NCBI RefSeq assembly: GCF_009389715.1
Contig: NC_052395.1
Span: 18,635,528-18,699,527 of the forward strand
Direction of reading: 5' to 3'
DNA from: Phoenix dactylifera
Lineage: Eukaryota > Streptophyta > Magnoliopsida > Arecales > Arecaceae
Length of the DNA: 64,000 nucleotides
The position numbers and the translations under genes were made by a program. The notes under the pieces were generated by a model. That model searched no databases and had not been told where the DNA came from. It saw only the letters and a list, made by a program, of their open reading frames with translations. Of this stretch, positions 58,758 through 64,000 are shown in pieces. The stretch's first letter is position 1. Each line of letters opens with the position of its first letter.

Positions 58758-58925
58758 TAGTCTTCCTATTTAAGCTCTGACGTACTCATCAGGATAAGGG
58801 TTCAAATCCATTCAAATCTAACCACAGACACCACGATCGGCCTGTGGTCAATTCTAATGGATCTGTACTGCAGTATCTCCTAGTCCACATAGGTTATAGG
58901 CTGGGTTCGCTCTGATACCACTAAA
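58758..58925 (-). mobile_element. Second TRIM-like internal region with primer-binding site
   Basis: Near copy of 58456-58620, including TGGTATCAGAGCGAACCC (minus strand, 58903-58920). It sits directly between a TRIM-like LTR and the chromovirus LTR. Confidence 0.6.
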
Positions 58926-59301
58926 TGTCATGTCCCGAATCCAGATCATGACATGGCCATGCTGTTGCAAACATATACATACAATAACATGAAGCCACTT
59001 AAAATTTCATAACATAAATGAACAATTTTTATTTACAAATGTCATAACAAGTTTCATCAGAATGGAATGGTACAGAGCTTCTAATCACAGAGAAAGGAGA
59101 GAGTGAGGGGTCGTAGAGGTGTTTCTGAGGGGGTTTCTAAGGCTTTTTGTAGCCTACATCGGGAGGGACATAAGGAGGAACGGCAGCGTTCGTGGTGGCC
59201 GCCTCTTCAGCAGGCAGTTGTAACCGCTTGTGGTGGAAACCTCCTCTCGAGTCTTCAGATGGGTTGTCGACTTCAACCTATCTAGAGGCCCAATAGTCAC
59301 A
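58926..59301 (-). mobile_element. 3' LTR of a Ty3/gypsy chromovirus remnant
   Basis: 376 bp from TGTCATGTCCCG to AATAGTCACA (plus reading), preceded on the minus strand by a purine-rich tract AAGGAGGAAAGAA. It follows the end of the chromovirus pol in the right order. Confidence 0.6.
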
Positions 59302-59339
59302 TTCTTTCCTCCTTATAAAAAAAAATTCGTCCTCAAAAT

Positions 59340-61658
59340 TTACGTACCTGAATTTGCAAAAAGCTGTGGATACCTTGCACGCATTTCATCTTCAAGTTCC
59401 CAAGTTGCTTCCCTTTCAGAATGATTACTCCAACGAATCTTCACATAGGGAATGGTGCGCCGTCTCAAGGCATGCTCCTTATGATCAATGATGCATAGAG
59501 AAAATTCTTCATATGTCAGATCTTTCTCAACCTATAATGCCTTATACTCTACCACATTACTGAGATCTACAATGTATTTTCGTAGTAGAAAAACATGGAA
59601 GATATTGTGTACACTTGATAGCTCTGGTGGCAAAGCCAGTTTGCAAGCAACCTCTCCTACTTTGTTCAGAATCTTAATGGGGCCAATATAGCGAGGACTC
59701 AACTTACTATGTCTTCCAAATCTCATAATACCTTTTGAGGGTGAAACCTTCAAGAAGACAAAGTCACCCTCTTTGAATTTCAATTCTCTTCTTTTTCTGT
59801 CTGCCCAACTTTTCTGTCTGTCCTGAGCTACCTTGAGCCTTTCCCTGATCAGTAAAATCTTTTCTCTGGTAATTTGCACCAACTCACGACCCAGTAATCT
59901 CTTCTCTCCAACCTCATCCCAATGTATAGGTGATCTGCATTTTCTTCTATATCGAGCTTTATAAAGCGCCATCTGGATGCTAGAATGATAGTTGTTATTA
60001 TAACCAAATTCTATCAGGGCTATATGATCATCCCAACAACCTCCAAGATCGACTGTACATGGTCTCAACATATCCTCTAAGGTTTTAATTGTCCGCTCTG
60101 ACTGGCCTTCTGTCTGAGGATGATAAGCAGTACTAAGCCTCAATTCAGTTCCCATAGCAATCTGAAAACTCCTCCAGAATCTGGATACAAATCGTGGGTC
60201 CCGATCCGACACAATGCTAACATGTATACCATGTAGGCGCATGACTTCATCAATATATCTTTGTGCCAACTTTTCAAGAGAAGTGCCAACCCTAAAGGGT
60301 ATAAAGTAAGCTGATTTGGTGAGATAGTCCACAATCACCCATACTGCATCATTCTTCTTAGTTGTCTTAGAAAGTCTAATAACAAAATCCATAGTAATAT
60401 GTTCCCACTTCCATTCTGGTATCTCTAATGGCTCCAACAATCCTACAAGCCTCTGATGTTCAGCTTTCACCTGCTGGCATACTAGGCACCGAGTCACAAA
60501 ACTGGCTATTTCTCTTTTCATACCATTCCACCAGAAATGCTCCCTTAAATCTCTATATATTTTTGTGCTACCTGGATGAATAGAGAAGCGAGACTGGTGA
60601 GCTTCCTTCATAATTTCTCTCTTCAATTCAGCATCATTTGGTACACATAATCTGCTTCCAAATCGAAGAGTGCAATCTTGATAAATTTTGAGCTCGAATC
60701 GCAACCCACTTTCCACATCTTCTTTAAGCTGACATATGTGAGCATCAATCTGTTGTGCAGTCTTAATTCTCTCAAGCAATGTCGGTTTCACCATCAGACT
60801 AGCCAGCATACCTCCAGCACTCGTAACAGTCACCTCAATCTGCATTATGTTGAGATATTTGATAATTTACTTTTGAGTGCTGAGTAGAGTTGTGGTTCCT
60901 ATTGTTGACTTTCTACTAAGAGCATCAGCCACCACATTAGCCTTTTTCGGATGATATTTTATGCTTAGGTCATTATCTTTCAGCAGCTCCAGCCATCTCC
61001 TCTATCTCATATTAAGCTCCTTTTGTGTAAATATGTATTTTAAGCTTTTATGATCAGTAAAGACTTCACATAGCTCTCCATATAGATAGTGCCGCCACGT
61101 CTTAAGAGCAAAGACTACCGCTGCCAATTCCAAATCATGTGTAGGATAGTTTTGCTTATAAGGTTTCAGCTATCTAGAGGCATATGCCACTACCTTATCA
61201 TTCTGCATCAATACACAGCCCAATCCTTTTCTAGAGGCATCACTGTAAATGGTGAAACTCCCCGTACTGGATGGTAGGGTGAGAATAAGAGCAAATACTA
61301 ACCTCCGTTTCAACTCTTGGAAACTCTGTTCACATTCCTCACTCCATTCATACTTTGTTCGTTTTTAAGTCAAACGAATCAAAGGAGTGGCTATCCGGAA
61401 AAATCCTTCTATAAATCTTCTGAAATATCCAACCGAACCCAAGAAGCTTCTGATCTCAGTCACATTGGCAGGACGAGGCCAGTTCACCACTGCTTCAATC
61501 TTCTTTGGGTCCACTGAAATTCCATCCTTGGAGATCACATGCCTTAGTTATGCAATGCTATCCGGCCATAATTTACCTTTGTTTAGCTTGGCATATAACT
61601 TTTTCTCTCGTAGAGTCTATAGTACTTACCTCAAATGATTTTCGTGTTCTTTCTTATT
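59340..61658 (-). pseudogene. Ty3/gypsy chromovirus pol remnant (RT end, RNase H, integrase, chromodomain)
   Basis: In minus order the sequence shows the RT connection (RPANVTEIRSFLGSVGYFRRF), RNase H (FTIYSDASRKGLGCVLMQ, ending [12 protein letters not shown]), integrase and a chromodomain. Integrase (60845-59535) has the HHCC finger (HPGSTKIYRDLREHFWWNGM to CLVCQQ), D in MDFV, SDRDPRF and the E in EGQSERTIK. A TAG stop (59532-59534) separates it from the in-frame chromodomain-like segment (59340-59531; IPYVKIRWSNHSEREATWEL), which marks the element as a chromovirus. Several other in-frame stops occur in RNase H. RT is cut off at 61658 by a TRIM-like LTR. Non-functional. Confidence 0.88.
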
Positions 61659-61795
61659 TGTAACAACCCAAGATCTCACCCAAAATGGCTAACCGGAAGG
61701 TAATATTTGGGTTCCTTGATCATGTATAAGTACCCAAGATCTACCAAGCAAATAACCGATATAGGACTAAACACACGCCTGCATAGGTTCTCACA
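61659..61795 (-). mobile_element. Third TRIM-like LTR, solitary
   Basis: 137 bp from TGTAACAACCC to TCTCACA, clearly the same family as 58318-58455 and 58621-58757 (shared ATGGCTAACCGGAAGGTA). It abuts the truncated chromovirus pol. No target duplication seen. Confidence 0.6.
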
Positions 61796-62356
61796 TGCAA
61801 GATTGAGATGAAGCTGAGCAAAAAGCTTCATCAGCCTATAATCAGCTCCCAAATCAATTTCTGAGATGTCCATGTAAGTAACTGAGTTTGGTAGTAAAGG
61901 TGGAGGTTGTACCTTGAACTAAAACAGGGATTGACTATTTTTGCAGAAGCTGCATCGACCATTCCACGTATCAGCGTATTTTCAGCTGCATGACCTTTGA
62001 GCAACTATCATGATTGATTCTATGAGCCTAGTTGAAGATGCAGCAAAAGGCTACATGTAATGTGCCAGTCAATTGACCCTCATTTTCTTATTTTCCAATT
62101 TCAAAACAACTAAACCAGGAATCAAAAGCTGGTATTGTTATTTATTAACCAATAACTGTGCAATAGAATTTGGGACAACCTTAAAGACGAGTCAACTAAA
62201 ATGAGCACTGCCAATGTAATCTGATTATGCGAATGAGTCTGCTGCACCAAAAGCTTGCATTTTTTTTTTACTTTTATTGTTCACTCCTTTATCATGATGA
62301 ATGACTGATGAGGCTATTAGGGCATCATGGATGCATTTAGCTATGCAGTTTTGGGT
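61796..62356. other. Intergenic region
   Basis: AT-rich, no gene or repeat recognised. Confidence 0.4.
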
Positions 62357-62488
62357 TGTAAGTAGCGCTGATCATGAGTCGGATTTGGACACAGAAAATA
62401 TCACATTTTAAAAGGCCTAGCCCAATGCCCGACTAAAACTAAATATCAGTTAGGCTCGAGGCCCGACCCATTATCAGCCCTACTTACA
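62357..62488. mobile_element. MITE with about 29-bp terminal inverted repeats
   Basis: The left end TTGTAAGTAGCGCTGATCAT is matched, in reverse complement, by the right end TTGTAAGTAGGGCTGATAAT. Similarity extends through GTCGG. The TAGGGCTGATAATGGGTCGG-like terminus resembles hAT-type MITEs. Total about 132 bp with no coding capacity. A target duplication could not be assigned with confidence. Confidence 0.6.
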
Positions 62489-63690
62489 AGCACCTTGACT
62501 TATCATCTCCACAACCTTGTCCCCCTCCTTCAAAGGCTCTCCAATTCTCGTTTGTGCAGTCAGCTGCATCCTCATGGAACTTGAATTGAATATGATTTGC
62601 CTATATGCGATTAGAGAATATATTTAACTCATGTAGTTGTTTTGCCCACACTTGTGCCAGGCGACTAACGGGTCTTATAAGGAAAGAGGTGAACTTTGAT
62701 ACACCATCTCCTTTGAGAGAAGAGGATATTTACTCCTTTCAGGTCTAAAATCAATAATCACATACTCTAGAAATTGAAGATTTATACCATTGGCATGATT
62801 TATATCATAAAATATCCCTAGAAATAAAAAGCCACAAATTTTAGTAGTCTCTAACCAATGCATCAAAGGAACGAAAAGATGAACAGTCTAAAATATATGA
62901 TAAAGCATGTAAATTGAAAATCCACCTTTGTGCATGATCTATATATGTTCAAACATATATATTGAAAATCAAAAAATTTCAATGCTAAGATCATACCATA
63001 ATATTGTATCATATTATTTTAATAATTTATTTTTATATTTACTTGATGCATAGGTCAGAGAGCATTGAAACACATAACTTTTGGTTTCTACATGTTTTTA
63101 CTAGTATAGATTGCGGATTTTAAGTTTGGATGTCTGATTATTGATTTTGGACTGAGTATTCTATATCCTTTTCTCTTGAGAGGAGCAAAGTTAATCTCTC
63201 TGTATCATCAATTTTTACTAGTCCGTTTCCTTATGTATACAGGCATCCTAGTCATTGGAGAAATAACATATACTCTATTTACCTGTGCAAGGCGAGTCGC
63301 ATGTCCTTTTGGAGGGGGTAGAACCAGTCCATGCCAAGCATTTTTAAAACACACAACCTCAAGAAGGACATCAACTACATACAAAGAAGATAAGTCTCAC
63401 CATTAAATCAGAATCTAAATGTAATAATGAAAAAAAGGAGAGCACTATAGAAGTCAGAGTCCCATCTATATGAATTTATAAAACTTGGTCATGCAAATGA
63501 GTTCACATCTCTCTGTTTCTTTGTACATGGAGTTCCCCGGAGATTCAAACTTCCAGAAAAGCTAGGCAAGACAAACAATTGACCTAATGCTGAAAATCAG
63601 AACACAACAAGGCAAAACAATTAAGATAACAGAAAATGATTGAAGTACATTTTCAACTCCATAGGCAGCATGATGAGACATAAAAGGAGG
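62489..63690. other. Intergenic region
   Basis: AT-rich DNA with a few short frames lacking known motifs. Confidence 0.4.
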
Positions 63691-64000
63691 AACCATCATC
63701 AAATTAAATTTTCCAGTCCTCCAATAGCTTGATGCTACTATCCTCCCTTCTCTGAAGGTCAGCAATGGACACCTCCATCTCATCCAACCATCTGAAAATG
63801 TCGCCCACCACCTCTCGGTTCCATCTGCGCAGCCTTCGCCTGGTGAGCTCCAACTTACGAAAAATCCTCTACATGGCATCCGCTCGCACCGGAGTCTCCC
63901 AGGCCCCCAAACAATATTTTAGAACTGGGGGTACGAAAGCCACACTTTCTCGAACCGGAAGGAGCTGCGATGAAAGGAGCTAAAAGCAGTGGTGATCCTC
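63691..64000 (-). pseudogene. LINE (L1-like) ORF2 fragment
   Basis: The minus strand reads FRFEKVWLSYPQF, then in a shifted frame FRKLELTRRRLRRWNREVVGD and IFRWLDEMEVSIADLQRRED. This is the endonuclease-to-RT linker of plant L1-like ORF2. A stop and a frameshift break it, and it is cut near 63691 and by the window edge. Confidence 0.6.

Overview
This is nuclear DNA of a flowering plant. Split genes with GT-AG introns, plant-only protein families, GC-rich first exons beside AT-rich intergenic DNA, and many LTR retrotransposons all point that way. The GC-biased coding style and transposon types suggest a monocot, perhaps a palm; that last step is a weak inference. No bacterial, organellar, tRNA, rRNA or CRISPR feature was recognised.

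Layout. 1-3456: nested retrotransposon wreckage. The 3' end of a Tat-like Ty3/gypsy element (LTR 898-1621) sits inside an internally deleted Sirevirus-like Ty1/copia element (LTR 1972-3456). 4828-5788: a two-exon DUF1223 gene. 7888-8757: a solo LTR with a perfect 5-bp target duplication. 9244-9480 and 12643-12885: two wound-induced polypeptide (DUF3774) genes on the minus strand. 17543-20633: a complete seven-exon VAP4-type vesicle-associated protein gene on the minus strand. 22520-24625: a direct duplication around a CACTA-like remnant. 24715-28900: a 5'-truncated Tat-like element with an antisense, apparently intron-bearing gene and a 3' LTR. 31507-31779 and 35092-35304: two more DUF3774 genes. 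37477-55935: THYLAKOID FORMATION1 (THF1/PSB29) in five exons, with a complete 10.2-kb Ty1/copia element in intron 3. 56380-64000: a diverged repeat array, TRIM-like small LTR elements, a chromovirus pol remnant, a MITE and a LINE fragment.

Host genes. Six plus-or-minus-strand small or split genes appear intact by frame: DUF1223, four DUF3774 genes and VAP4; THF1 is a seventh and also keeps frame across all exons. THF1 acts in plastids, VAP4 is an MSP-domain adaptor, and DUF3774 proteins belong to a wound/hypoxia-induced family. Two DUF3774 promoters carry an exact match to the hypoxia-responsive promoter element just upstream of a TATA-like box, so the cluster may be ERF-VII responsive.

The most unusual signal is in the two Tat-like elements. 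Each carries an antisense transcription unit with its own TATA-like box and plausible introns. In the better-preserved copy two introns of about 85 bp, when removed, keep the flanking reading frames joined.
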